DNA from: Adiantum capillus-veneris | Lineage: Eukaryota; Streptophyta; Polypodiopsida; Polypodiales; Pteridaceae | Direction: 5' to 3' | Assembly (NCBI GenBank): GCA_014529385.2 | Contig: CM043969.1 | Location: forward strand, 19,642,446 to 19,706,445 | Length of the DNA: 64,000 bases | Shown here: positions 1-10,562 of the stretch, one piece after another | Layout of the letters: every line of letters begins with the position of its first letter | Position numbering within the stretch: position 1 is the stretch's first letter | Notes under the pieces: generated by a model | The model's database searches: none | Told to the model about the DNA's origin: nothing | Seen by the model: the letters and a program-made list of their open reading frames with translations, nothing else | Position numbers and translations under genes: made by a program

Positions 1-300
1 GATAAATTTTGACCTTAATAAGATACCATCAAATAATCTTACCATGTCGTAGTACCTTGTCTTCATGCTGAAGGATAGCTTCGGGTTGCAGCACCTCTTC
101 TTGGTCTTTGACTTCGGGAGGGTCTTCAATAATTGGTTCGCTTGGTGGCTCTCCTTTGTAGGGCTTAAGTAGGCTCACATGAAAAGCATTATGTAAGAGC
201 CAATGGTTGGGAAACTTGAGTTGATAGGCAATCTCATTGATTGGCTTCAAAATTTGAAAAGGACCATAGTATCTTTTTGCTAGTTTAGCATAATACTTTG
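1..300 (-). pseudogene. pol: integrase C-terminal domain of element A, partial
   Basis: The minus strand encodes the conserved end of a Ty3/gypsy integrase: KPINEIAYQLKFPNHW, then NAFHVSLLKPYKGEPPSEP, an acidic spacer, and the beginning of a chromodomain-like segment (ILQHEDKVLRHGK) that runs off the window. The same tail continues in element B as YLIKVKNYPFEDARWM, supporting a chromovirus-type tail. Bases 300-620 encode degraded linker between core and tail. Confidence 0.75.
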
Positions 301-622
301 ATGGCCCGTAGGATTTTTGCCCGTCGTTTGCCTCAATCGAGCCTTGGAAAACTTAAGTAAGGCGCAATCATTTTCTTTAAACGTTAAGACCCTTTTGTGC
401 TTGTCAGCAACAACTTTTTGCCGTTGTTGAGAGATGGATATAGCCTCCTTAATCTCTTAAAAAGATTCTTGTAGATCACCGCTATACTCAACAAAGATCT
501 TCCCATGTACTTTAGCAAGGGACTTTAGGTCTTCCCTCAATAATTTCAAAAGGTGCTTTTTTTGTAGAAGTATGGACAATATTATTGTACGCATACACTA
601 CAAGAGGTAAGTACTTTTGCCA

Positions 623-1339
623 TTATGAGCGTTGATCTACTTCTGTAACATAAGTCTTTAGTAGATTGAGTATCGTAAGATTGGCTATCTCACTTTGGCC
701 ATCCGTTGGTGCGTGATAGGCCGAAGAGAAATTCAATCTTGTGCCTAGATTTTCAAAGAGACCTTTCCAAAAATTACTGGTCATTCTAAGATCTTTATCT
801 GACACGATGGATGTTGGCAATCCATGGTGTTTGAAAATATGAGATATGAAGAGAGTTGCCATTTGGTGTGCCAGTCTTTTTGACAGGAATAAAGTTGCTA
901 AACCTGTCAAAAATTTGAGATGTGAAGAGAGTTGCCATTTGGTATTCCTTAATAGTCTTTTTGACAGGAATAAAGTGTGCTTGTTTGCTTAACCTGTCGA
1001 CTATTGTCCATATTTTTGTATTCCCATGGATAGACTTGGGTAATGCAAAGATAAAATCCATGGATATACTCTCCCATGGTGAATTAGGGATTGACAATGA
1101 CTGGAGTAATCCAAGTTGCTTCTCTCTATCATACTTAGTTTTTTGGCATACTACACATTTTGAAACATACTCTTGTATGTCCATTTCATGGTAGGCCAAT
1201 AGAAATACGTCTCTACTCCTTGGAGAGTAAGTTGAATGCCTCTATGCCGCGCATAGGGAGGAGCATGGGATTCATACATGACTTTCTCACGAAAGGGAGT
1301 GGGTAACACATAGCCTATTGCCATGGAGAAGGTAACCAT
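623..1339 (-). pseudogene. pol: integrase zinc-binding and core domains of element A
   Basis: The frames from 1339 to 623 (read leftwards) hold the end of the RNase H-integrase connection, an HHCC zinc-binding region finishing CVVCQKTK, and the integrase core. Core motifs seen are SISMDFIFALP (first Asp), SIVSDKD (second Asp) and HAPTDGQSEIAN (catalytic Glu region). The core is interrupted by a 76-bp tandem duplication that shifts the frame after the FIPVKKT motif. Integrase would insert element cDNA into the chromosome; this copy is inactive. Confidence 0.85.
841..992. repeat. 76-bp tandem duplication inside integrase of element A
   Basis: The stretch starting GAGATATGAAGAGAGTTGCC at 841 is repeated at 917 (GAGATGTGAAGAGAGTTGCC) with few differences. 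The period of 76 is not a multiple of three, so it shifts the integrase frame and repeats the encoded FIPVKKT motif. Element B has only one copy at the equivalent place (about 9440-9500). Confidence 0.8.
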
Positions 1340-1526
1340 CCTACAAGGTGAATAGTTCCTCTTTCTTCCCCAAAGCGAGGTCTAACATTACGTCTTTAAA
1401 GTCAAGGTCAGTAGCATACTCATCTATCATAGAAGATAGATCATTTTGAGTTGCTATAGACACCGCATTAATTTTTCATCATCGTGAAAGTGCATCGACC
1501 ACTTGATTGTGCTTACCAAAATGTGA

Positions 1527-2649
1527 TCAATATGAAAATAAAATTGCGAAAGAAAATTTTCCCACCTCATTTGTTTGTCGAAAAGCTTGGTTTATGTCAT
1601 GAAGTACTTGAGACTTTTGGTGGTCTGTTTGTAAAATAAATGGAGTCCCTAATAGATAGTGCTTCCATGTGTCTAGGACATACAGAACAGCTAAAAGCTC
1701 TTTCTCATAAATGCCAAAGACCCGTTCATCCGTGTTGAGTCTCATGCTCTCATATGCTATGGCATGCCCTTCTTGAAGCAAGACTACTCCAAGGCAATCA
1801 CCACAAGCATCACATTGGACCTCAAATGGCTTTGAGAGATCCGGAAGCATAAGGACTAGTTGGGGGGTAATCTTCTCTTTGAGCTTGTCAAAAGTATTTT
1901 GCTCCTTAGCAGTCCATGAGTACTTAATGTTCTTCTTTGTTAAGTCATGTAATGGTCCTACTAGAATTTTTGCTATGAAGCGTCTATAGTATGCACACAT
2001 ACCAATAAAGTTTCTTAGCTCATGTAGATCCCTTGGATTAGTCCATGCTTTTATTACCTCTAACTTTGATGGATCCATACGGATACCATCTCGAGAGATA
2101 ATATGACCTAAGTATTGAATCTCTTGAAGGAAAAATTCACTTTTATTTTGATTGAGAAAAAGCTTGTTCTCCCTTAGTGCTGCTTGAAAAATCACTTGGA
2201 GATGTTGCTTGTGTTCCTCCAAGTACTTGGACTAGATGATGATATCATCAAAGAACACTCCAGTAAATTTGTGATAGGGTCTAAAGAGTTTCTCCATTAA
2301 TCCATTCAATGTGGCTGGAGTCAAACAAAAAGGCATGACTAGATATTCATAAAGACCAAACGTTGTACGAAACACGGTCTTTAGGATATCTTCATCCACT
2401 ATCCCTATTAGATGATAGCCACTTTTAAGGTCAATCCTACTGAAGTAGGTAGAGCCTTGTAGCTTATCAAATAGATCTTCTACCTGAGGCATGGGAAATC
2501 TGTATTTGATATATATGGTTTAGTGCTCGATAGTCCACACACATGCAGTATGTACCATCTTTCTTTTGCACTAAAAGGACTAGAGAACAAAAGGGAGAGG
2601 AGTTATGCCTCACCATACCTTTGTCTTCCAATTCTTGTACTTGCCTCAT
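1527..2649 (-). pseudogene. pol: reverse transcriptase and RNase H of element A
   Basis: Three consecutive frames cover RT and RNase H. The first holds the fingers motif (VLLVQKKDGTY, then CVDYRALN). The second has the YFSRIDLKSGYH motif and the polymerase active site VFFDDI, with both catalytic Asp residues kept. An in-frame TAG follows directly after the active site, where related elements have tyrosine; the third frame then continues in the same register. It holds the thumb (RNFIGMCAYYRRFI) and RNase H with FEVQCDACGDCLG, YEKELLAVLYVLDTWKHYL and LQTDHQ. The register between RT start and protease is also broken. The domains are well preserved, so the element is not very old. Confidence 0.88.
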
Positions 2650-3215
2650 GATCTCCTCTTGTTGAGCTTGGGAAACTCAATAGAAGGCTTGTTAGGCAGT
2701 GAGCTTCCTAGTAGGAGCTCAATTCGATGGTCATCATCCCCTCGTTTTGGAGGTAAGTCTATAGGGATATCATCGATGAGCTCATCTTGGAATTTTTTTA
2801 GAAAATTAGACAAGTTCAACTCTTCTTGATTCCTACCATTTACATTTGATGAAACATTAGGATCTTTTAGGAACCCTTTGACAAAAATCAGATACATAGA
2901 AAATGAGCTCTTCATTGATTTATCAAAAGCAAGAGGATTTACAAGTAGTATAGCGCGACCAAACTCACTAGCATCTATATACATGCTCTTTCCCCTATAG
3001 ATGAAGAAGATTCTCCTTTGAGGGAACTTCATGTTGGTAGCCATGCGGTTGAACCATGGTGCCCCTAGGATAGCATCCTCATGTTGGAGAGGAGAGATGA
3101 AAAAGTCTTCTTTGTTGACATAGCTTTGAACATGAAGCCTCAACTTTCCAATCAAGGGACTAACGGAGGCTTGCTGTCCCTTGAAAGCGATATTGGTAGC
3201 TACAGTATCTTCCAT
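2646..3215 (-). pseudogene. aspartic protease region and RT leader of element A
   Basis: This 189-residue frame carries the C-terminal half of a retropepsin-like domain. The motif ILGAPWFNRM (about residues 49-58) is the conserved Ty3/gypsy protease C-terminal signature. The N-terminal catalytic Asp motif is not clear in this frame. An acidic linker follows, ending just where the RT frame starts. The next frame overlaps this one by four bases in another register, so a frameshift separates protease from RT. Function would be Gag-Pol cleavage; it is probably not active here. Confidence 0.65.
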
Positions 3216-3396
3216 CTTGAAAGCTTAAATGCTCATGGGAGAGAAGCTTCAAACTCCGCCATTTGATATAGCACTTTGTCCTTTGCATCGCTTGCAAGGA
3301 ATTGCTTCATGATGGGAACTTGTAGAGTTTCCATGTCTTTGGGGCTTCCTCATTGCCACGAAGGCTAGCCCACCATTGACAAGTCGATTTTTGGAA

Positions 3397-4122
3397 CTAC
3401 ATAGCTACATGGCGTAGCTTGGAGGACTCTGTGAAGCCCTCGTCTCCAAAGTCGGCATCAAATTGATGGATTAAGGTCAATACTTTGTTGGTAGCATCAA
3501 AGGTGCCATCATAGGTGAGAAAAGAAATACTCTTTCCTCCCTCTTTGAATTTCTTGAGCTTATGTGACCTTCGCCATGCAGGGCAAGATTTGCGATGTCC
3601 TCCCCTCTTGTATTCTATAGGAGAATAGCCATAGCTTTCGTCGAAAGAGGAGGAAGGTGAAGAAATTGGAAAAGAGGGTGACCTATTTCTTGCCGTTTTC
3701 TTCCTTTGTTTCCTCTCTTCCCTTCCGGAGTGACAAGGAGAAGGATTGTGGGTTGACCGTTTCCTCTTGGGAGGAGTTGGCAACCGTCTAGACCGTTGTC
3801 TTTGTGGAGCCACATCTTCACAGAAACTTAGGGATTCATTACTTTCTTGTTCTTTAGATTCCTCCTCTCGTATGGGAGAGAGTATTCTTTTGGGGGCCTC
3901 ATCAAGAGGCCTCCTAAGCTCTCTCTCCTCTTGGAGAGGAAGGGAAATTTTATAAGCACGAAGTTGTTGAGTAACTTTGGCTTGCAAAGCAGGGTTGCCC
4001 ATAGCTTGTTGCAACCTAGTAACAAGATAATTGACAAACATGGGAGCATGAACATTAGCACCTTCATGTGCAAAATCAAAGTTATCAATGTTCATTCTAC
4101 TCTCTTGGTTATTGTCAGCCAC
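3397..4122 (-). CDS. gag: gag-like protein of element A
   Basis: A 241-residue open frame begins the coding part of element A. It is highly charged: a Glu/Arg-rich middle is followed by an Arg/Lys/Ser-rich stretch (about residues 110-150), as expected for an RNA-binding Gag. The C-terminal part (DGTFDATNKVLTLIHQFD) resembles the start of the retrotransposon gag capsid fold, and the frame is lost soon after it, so most of the capsid core is missing. No CCHC knuckle is visible. Assignment rests on position (between the primer-binding site and protease) and composition. The first ATG, MADNN, lies about 390 bases downstream of the primer-binding site in element orientation. Confidence 0.6.
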   Translation of the reverse strand: MADNNQESRMNIDNFDFAHEGANVHAPMFVNYLVTRLQQAMGNPALQAKVTQQLRAYKISLPLQEERELRRPLDEAPKRILSPIREEESKEQESNESLSFCEDVAPQRQRSRRLPTPPKRKRSTHNPSPCHSGREERKQRKKTARNRSPSFPISSPSSSFDESYGYSPIEYKRGGHRKSCPAWRRSHKLKKFKEGGKSISFLTYDGTFDATNKVLTLIHQFDADFGDEGFTESSKLRHVAM

Positions 4123-4508
4123 GCTAATTATACTTATGTATAGAATACTTTGTGCTTTGGTACTCTCAAGACCTTAGTCGCTACTCTTCTTTACCTTGAA
4201 AATCAGTTTTGAAGTAGCCACACCCGTGGTTTAGACACTGTTGATTGTAAAGACTAGTGGAGAGGGTCTAATATTGCTCGGTTGATTATGGTTCCTGCCG
4301 AGCTTGCTCGTAGCTCAATAATGGTAAAGGCAAAATCAAGCCCCGAGAGGCTCCATTATTAACACTATAGTTTTCAACATTGTACCTTGAACTAAGTCCT
4401 TCTCAACCAAGATAATAGATCCCTGTCCCACTTACTCTATTGCAATAAACATACCCAACCTTTCATGGACAACTTAAGGATCTCTCTTCTTAAGCAAGAA
4501 AAGAGAAA

Positions 4509-4530
4509 CCAATAGCTCTGATAATAATGT
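4509..4530 (-). promoter_or_regulatory. degenerate primer-binding site and adjacent 5' LTR edge of element A
   Basis: On the minus strand, TTATTATCAGAGCTATTGG resembles the initiator-tRNA-Met primer site TGGTATCAGAGC. It lies directly next to a TG/CA boundary at 4529-4530, so the 5' LTR of A should extend to higher coordinates. I could not place the outer LTR end. Confidence 0.5.
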
Positions 4531-6034
4531 AATGAAAATGGCCTATGAACTTTGAGAATCACGAAATTAGGAGAATTAAAGAGAGCATTTTTGTGAGACT
4601 ACTTTGAGAACATAGAGGATGAAATTAACTGATGGTAGTGATAGCCGTTTTTCGGCTTTCCATAATTGCCATAGTAAGCTACCTCACCCTATCAAATCAC
4701 TCAAACATTTTGGTTATCCCTACCATTTCACTGTACATAGGCGTGTGTGAATTAGGGAACTTTTCCCATATCTTCTTAAAAACCCTTAATTAGCTAGTCA
4801 CTGGGCTAGTTGAGCCAAAAAAATAAAAAATATAAGTATATTATGGCCCATTTGTGTGTAAATATTTCATTGTATATAGGACCTAAAAAAAAGGATTTTT
4901 CATAATTATTTTGGTATTTATTTAAATATTTCTACCTATGGTGTGTTATTTATGCTATGTACATTGACTCACCATTAACATATTTTTTCTTACCATTTTG
5001 CATACTCTTTATTCCATATAAAAATAATTTCATGCAAGCTTCTCTTATTTTTGGTGTAACTCCATCCCAACAAAAATCCAAAAAAACTAGTTTTATTTAT
5101 GTGTATATTTTTTCACTATTGTGATTTTTCCTTCCTACATCTATTCTCTTTTACTCTCATAAATTAGAACACAAAAAATATTCATCTTTTTATGGTAGAA
5201 TTATAATGAGAGAGATTTATTTTGACCCCTTTATATTTTTTCCACCTACATTATTTATATTTGACATGTACATATTTTTTTAGACCCCTAAATATTTGAT
5301 TTTCTTAGTTGTACTATTCACTTATATCATGATCTCAACAATATCTTCAATTATAGATCTACCAAATAAGGTCAAGGGTATGTGGAATGCATGCATGCAC
5401 CATGGGGAGCTCACTCTTGGAGGTATTCAAAAGAATCATTCAAAGAAGGACTTCACAAGGACCTTATGCAGTGGAAAAAACAGTCGGTTTTGCTGAATTT
5501 TTAAAGATCACATGCTCCCCGAAGTTGAAAGGTGATACAAACAAAAGTTGTAGCTCGTGAGCTAAACTTTCACCTCAAATTTTTTCAGATTTTTTTTGAG
5601 CTACGAGCTGTGAGCTATGATTTTATTGGTGGACCCCAGTTTGCCATGCTATGCAGCCACCCTCCCTCTTCCACTTTATCATTTTCCTCTTTCACACACA
5701 CTCCTCCCTCTCCTTCCCACTCCCAAACCTGCAACTCCTATGTCCTAATTCACCCTCTTCACCATTGCCACATCTCTCACACCTCCATAGCCTTCATCCT
5801 CCATTTCTACACCCTATGTGTCCCCCTTCCTCTCTACATATATGTCTATATTACCATACTCTCTTCAACTTTGTAAAGAACTTCAAAAAATCAGCAAAAA
5901 TCCAAAGATAACCTCTGCAAATGAAGGCTTTTATCATGAATTTTCCAAGGTTTGAAATAACATAGCTTCATCGACACGCGCTACTTCGCCATGCTGACTG
6001 CTTCTTCTTCCGGTGTTGTAAAGAGATGAATGTC
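4531..6034. other. no gene recognised; probable decayed LTR of A plus AT-rich DNA
   Basis: No frame here looks coding. The first part is probably the 5' LTR of element A. The rest is AT-rich with a CT-rich stretch at 5650-5850, whose Ser/Pro-rich translations are compositional. Confidence 0.5.
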
Positions 6035-7222
6035 AACTTCTCCAAAGCTTCAACCTCTCTTTACAAGCTCATACCTTCTCTAACTTTTCTCATCATATAT
6101 CTCACCATTTGGTGAATGATTTTGTAAATATTTTGTAGTGATAATTACTAACTACTAACCACTAACTTTATTGTAAAATGCACCCTCTACTAGAGTAGGC
6201 ACTCCCAAATTGTTCACTCCATCCTCTCTCCTTTCATCCTCAATAATTCTCTTCCCTTGAGCCCACATCCATGTGACTCAAAGGACAAGAGAGACCCACT
6301 CTCCTTAAAAAAAATAAAAATATGCATAATCTTTTATTCCTTCAAACTTGATTAGGCCTAATCCAAATCGGGGCTTCTAAAACCTATAAATAGAGCCCTT
6401 CTCTCCCTTGTAAATCACCACATGATCACGCTACACCACACCGTTCTCAACACATAACACACCACTCTTCAAGCCTAGTTGTGTAGAGTGTGTGCATTGT
6501 GAGTGCTCTATTCCATCACTACACATAGGTGCATGGAGAAGCTTGAAGTTAGTTATGCCATCTAGAGGAGTGGAGTGATACTATACTCTGCAATCACACT
6601 TGTAGCCTACTCTTGTCCATAAATAAGATTCATAGTTTTGGGTGCAATTGTATGCTGCAACTACGACTCTTCTCTCCAAATTGACTTGATAAGTTGGCTC
6701 ATCAGGTGGTTGAAGATATATTGTCCTTGAAGTTTGTTGTGCCATTTCATGCTTGGTGGTTTGAGGGCTTGTTAAATTGTTTGCCTAAAAGGTAAATTGT
6801 AAGAGGGTGCTCGGTGAGAGGGCTCCCGTGACCCTAAGACAATTTGTGTATTGGCAACAAGGTCAAGTTTTATGTTGTCCCTCTATTTCTCATCAAGCTT
6901 TGTGTGCATCTAGTCTTTAAGGCTAAAACTGAGTTGCTCAAGTTGATTTGTGCTCTTCACCTCTCTCTGGCGTGGTGAATGTTTGTGTTTGGTGTGTGTG
7001 GCTATCTTGCATTCCCCTCTCTTTGTGCGTTTGAGTACAAGGAGATATCACGTGCATCCTAGTTCGCATCTACAACTAGGTGGTGCCCCTTTTCTTGTCT
7101 GGTTTCTGGCTATGGGTTGTTGTTGTCTCTGATTGTGCTTGCCCCAGCCCCAATTGAGCAGCACGGGAACCTCGAAGGGTGTTTAGAGGCCGCTCTTCTT
7201 GTTGCCCGCCCCGGACCGCCTC
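6035..7222 (+). repeat. LTR-like repeat copy R1
   Basis: R1 and R2 (11437-12828) share ordered blocks in the same orientation. These are CTTCTCCAAA at the start, CTTGAGCCCACATCCATG, a TATA box in AACCTATAAATAG (6381-6393), GTAAGAGGGTG with GAGAGGGCTCCC, TCCTAGTTCGCATC, AACTAGGTGGTGCCCC and CCCCAATTGAGCAGCACG. Both copies end in CCTCA. The TATA box, size and CA end suggest an LTR, possibly solo. No primer-binding site was seen next to it, so this is an inference. Confidence 0.6.
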
Positions 7223-8650
7223 AATAGCAACATAATTATAGTACTTAGTTAACTTGGCATGGACACTACTTTTACAAGAGAGAGAGTTTAGAGAACTTGA
7301 CAATAGTTGAGGACCAGATTTATGTGGAGCTGGTCCTCCCTCCAAGAGGCTTTTGTATTATAGGTTCTCCCATCAAGAGAGACTTGATACAATACAATCT
7401 TTGTGTTCCTTGTGACCTAAGTGATGCAATGAAGATAAAAAGCTTCATGCATCATGAGCATAACATAGACTTTGTAAAAAGCATCAACTTATCCCCAACC
7501 TCAGTCCCAAGGCCTCAAACACCTCCAAAGGTGGAGAGAGCTAGCGGGGAATGAGAGTAGGAAAGAGGAATAAGAAACATTCATAGGAGAAAGAAAAAGT
7601 TCCTCACTTATCATCACTCTTCTTGCTAGCATACATAATAGCATAGTAATGAAGATGGGAAGATCGCAAGCTTCAGCATTGAATCATAACTCTTGGTTGG
7701 ATTTGCATTCCATAGCCAAGAGTGTTGGTGTAGGCTCTCAACTTCTCTACTAGCTTGGAGAAGGAGATGGAGCTCTTGCACTTTGCACTTCATACAATGA
7801 GAGAGAGAGAGAGTGTGTGTGTGTGTGTGTGTGGGGGAGAGAGTATACCTCCCAAGCTAGCCCCCTTTTTGCTTTGGTCAACCTCCTCTTCTAGCACTCT
7901 CTGACATTTTATTGGACCTCCTCAAGCTAGGCCAATCACAGGCCTAGTGTATATCAAGCAACAAGGGTAGCCTTAGGACAAGTGTCTCCCTTTCTCTTTT
8001 GAGAGAGAGGACTTGATAAATGTAAAAAAAATTAATTAAATTAACTAAATTATCATTGGATCCCTCGGGAGACCAATTAATATGTTTTAGGCACACTATG
8101 AGGGCAACATGAGGAGGAAATTGACAAGTGTCCCTGCTGCTTTCTTTGTACCAAGGATGCCTTGTGTGAGGGTGTATGTGTTCTCTCTCTAGCCCCAAAA
8201 AAGAGGGCTCGCCCCCTCATGAGTAGGAATCATGCATTGACTTTTTGAACCCTTATCCCTTCAAGCACCTTAGTCATGGAGCACCGTAGCACCTTAGTCA
8301 TTAAGCACCTCAAGAACCTTAGTCAGCAAGCACGCCAAGCACCTCAAGCTTGGGCCGGGTTCCCACCTGAAGCACAACCCTAGCTTACCTAAGGTCAAAT
8401 GACTTTTAACACTAACCTTTGAAGGTCTTTAATGAAGCTAACCCTAAAATCTTTCAGCTCCATTACCTAGCCTTGCTCTTGGGTAGATCATCTCTCATTT
8501 GGACATCTTTACCTTTGGCCCCGTGTTGAGATAGACCCGTAAGCACATGTCTATATTCTAACCCTTTGTTCTCATCTATTCTCTCACATTAAATGATGAG
8601 TTTAATATGAGAAAATCATTTGGATTGGTTAGATATTAGATTTTATGACA
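7223..8650. other. no gene recognised; includes GA/GT microsatellite and probable 3' LTR of element B
   Basis: An 85-codon plus-strand frame at 7297-7554 has no recognisable domain. A GA then GT dinucleotide run lies at 7799-7832. Around 8265-8350 the phrase AGCACCTTAGTCA recurs in degenerate form. The right end probably belongs to the 3' LTR of element B, which begins on the minus strand at 8650 with TGTCATAAAATC after a purine-rich GAGAGAGG tract. Confidence 0.4.
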
Positions 8651-10312
8651 TTACCTCTCTCTTGAAATAATAGTCGTCCTCGACTATGAGGTAGTAGAGA
8701 TAAAGCCTTAGTCATTAGTCAATGCTTCTTAGCAGGTAGAAGATCCCTTTTTACTCTACGACATCTTTCCAAGATGGATAATTAATCCATTGGTGCTTGG
8801 GAGAATAGTTGTTGCAAGCATGTCTCCTCTTTAGTCCATTTCATTCTCCCAAGTAGAGAGACAAATTCTACTTGTTGTTTGAGAGACGTCATCATCACAA
8901 ACATGATTCTAAGTATGCATACTAATTAAATTTGTGCATAATAAAAGAGAGAATTATTCTTATAAGACAAAAACATTGGTCATTTAAAAGAAATGTGTAC
9001 ATTTGCCTACTCTAATGTAGCATTGTAAGCATTGATGACAAGGTTCATACTATCCTTAAGTTGTATTCCTTGCATCCATCTAGCATCTTCAAAAGGATAA
9101 TTTTTTACCTTAATAAGATACCATCGGATAATCTTACCATGCCGTAGTACCTTGTCTTCATGCCAAAGGATAGCTTCATGTTGCAATACCTTTTCTTGGT
9201 CTTCGATTTTGAGAGGGTCTTCAATAATGGGTTCACTTGGTAGCTCTTCTTTGTAGGGCTTAAGTAGACTCGCATAAAAAGCATTAGCTATCTCACTTTG
9301 GCCATCTGTTTGTGGGTGATAGACTGAAGAGAAATTCAATTTTGTACCTAGATTTTCAAAATACCTTTCTAAAAATTATTGATCATTCTAGGATCTTTAT
9401 CTGACATGATAGATGTTGACAATCCATGGTGTTTGAAAATCTTAGATATGAAGAGAGTTGCCATTTGGTGTGCCTTAATAGTCTTTTTGACAAGAATAAA
9501 GTGTGCTTGTTTGCTAAACCTGTCAACTATTTTCCATGTTCCTGTATCTCATTGATAGACTTGGGTAATCCAAAAATAAAATCCATAGATATACTTTTTC
9601 ATCGTAAATTAGGGATTGGCAATGGATGGAGTAATCGAGGTTGCTTCCCTCTATCATACTTTGTTTTTTGACATACTAAACATTTTGAAACATACTCTTG
9701 TATGTCCACTTTGGTGGTAAGCCAATAGAAACACGTCTTTACTCCTCAGAGAGTAGGTTGAATGCCTCTATGCCACGCATAGGGAGGAGCATGGGATTCA
9801 TACATGACTTTCTCACGGAGGGAGTGGGTAACACATAGCCTATTGCCATGGAGAAGATAACCATCTTGCAATGGTGAATGGTTCCTCTTTCTTCCCCAAA
9901 GCAAGGGCTGACATTACGTCTTTAGAGTCAGGGTTAGTAGCATACTCATCTATCATAGAAGATAGATCATTATGAGATGCTATAGACATCGCATTAACTT
10001 TTGGTCGTCGTGAAAGTGCATCGGCCACTTGATTGTGCTTACCAGCAATGTAAGCAATATGAAAATAAAATTGCTAAAGAAAATTTGCGCACCTCATTTG
10101 TTTGTCGGAAAGCTTGGTTTGTGTCATGAAGTACTTGAGACTTTGGTGGTCTGCTTGTAAAATAAATGGAGTCCCCAATAGATAGTGCTTCCATGTGTCT
10201 AGGACATGTAAAACAGCTAAAAGCTTTCTCATAAATGCCCAAGACCCATTCATCCGTATTGAGTCTTCGGCTCTCATATATGCTATGGCATGCCCTTCTT
10301 GAAGAAAGACTT
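8651..10312 (-). mobile_element. Ty3/gypsy fragment B, internally deleted relative of element A
   Basis: The minus strand encodes, in order, the end of RNase H (10312-10074), the RNase H-integrase connection with ADALSRRPKVNAMS (10028-9840), the zinc-binding and core integrase (9830-9340, degraded), and an integrase tail (9339-9007). The tail joins TDGQSEIAN directly to AFYASLLKPYK, removing about 490 bp relative to A while keeping the frame. Gag, protease and most of RT are absent. The 5' side is fused to PPR sequence at about 10312. A polypurine-like tract and LTR edge lie at 8650-8670. Confidence 0.85.
9007..9339 (-). pseudogene. fused integrase core/C-terminal tail of element B
   Basis: This 110-codon frame begins within the integrase core near the catalytic Glu motif (HPQTDGQSEIAN). 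It jumps to the C-terminal domain (ASLLKPYKEELPSEP) and ends with a chromodomain-like segment (EDKVLRHGK, WYLIKVKNYPFEDARWM). Compared with element A, A positions 192-683 are missing, which is 492 bp and 164 codons, so the frame survives. The tail is more complete than in A because A is cut by the window. Confidence 0.75.
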
Positions 10313-10562
10313 TATCTGGAGAGACCCTACCTGCCATCGAGACATGAAGCTCCTCACACACGTTTTGTGATTTTTGAAGTGCACCATATTTGACATACTT
10401 ATCAACCAAGTCATTGCTAAGCATGATAATTGTTTGCAACATCCCTTGACTAACAATATCACAACAAATTTTTAAGCCCATATCAACATCTTGCGTAGAG
10501 CTACACGCCTTCAAGATGCACGCGTAGGCAATTGCATCTGGACAGAGACCCTCATTTTGCAT
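10074..10562 (-). pseudogene. chimeric frame: PPR repeat fused to gypsy RNase H
   Basis: A single 162-codon minus-strand frame begins with PPR-type sequence: MQNEGLCPDAIAYACILKAC, a following helix pair with SNDLVDKYVKYGALQKSQNV, and AGRVSPDK. It continues without a stop into RNase H of element B (FLQEGHAIAY, LLAVLHVLDTWKHYLLG, LQADHQSLKYF). The junction is near 10305-10315. PPR proteins bind organellar RNA; RNase H belongs to the transposon. The frame is probably a fortuitous fusion, because both halves are partial and other PPR pieces upstream are broken. Confidence 0.7.

Larger units (their letters stand above)
1..4530 (-). mobile_element. Ty3/gypsy retrotransposon A (chromovirus-like), degenerate, truncated by window start
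   Basis: Read on the minus strand, the order is primer-binding site, gag, protease, RT, RNase H, integrase and a basic tail, which is the Ty3/gypsy order. Stops and frameshifts separate the domains, so it cannot make a full polyprotein. The 3' LTR lies beyond the window start. Element B at 8.6-10.3 kb is a close relative on the same strand and helps show which parts of A are altered. Confidence 0.9.

Noticed and set aside
7297-7554. 85-codon frame as a small host gene
   Set aside because: No recognisable domain, no second copy in the window, and no supporting context.
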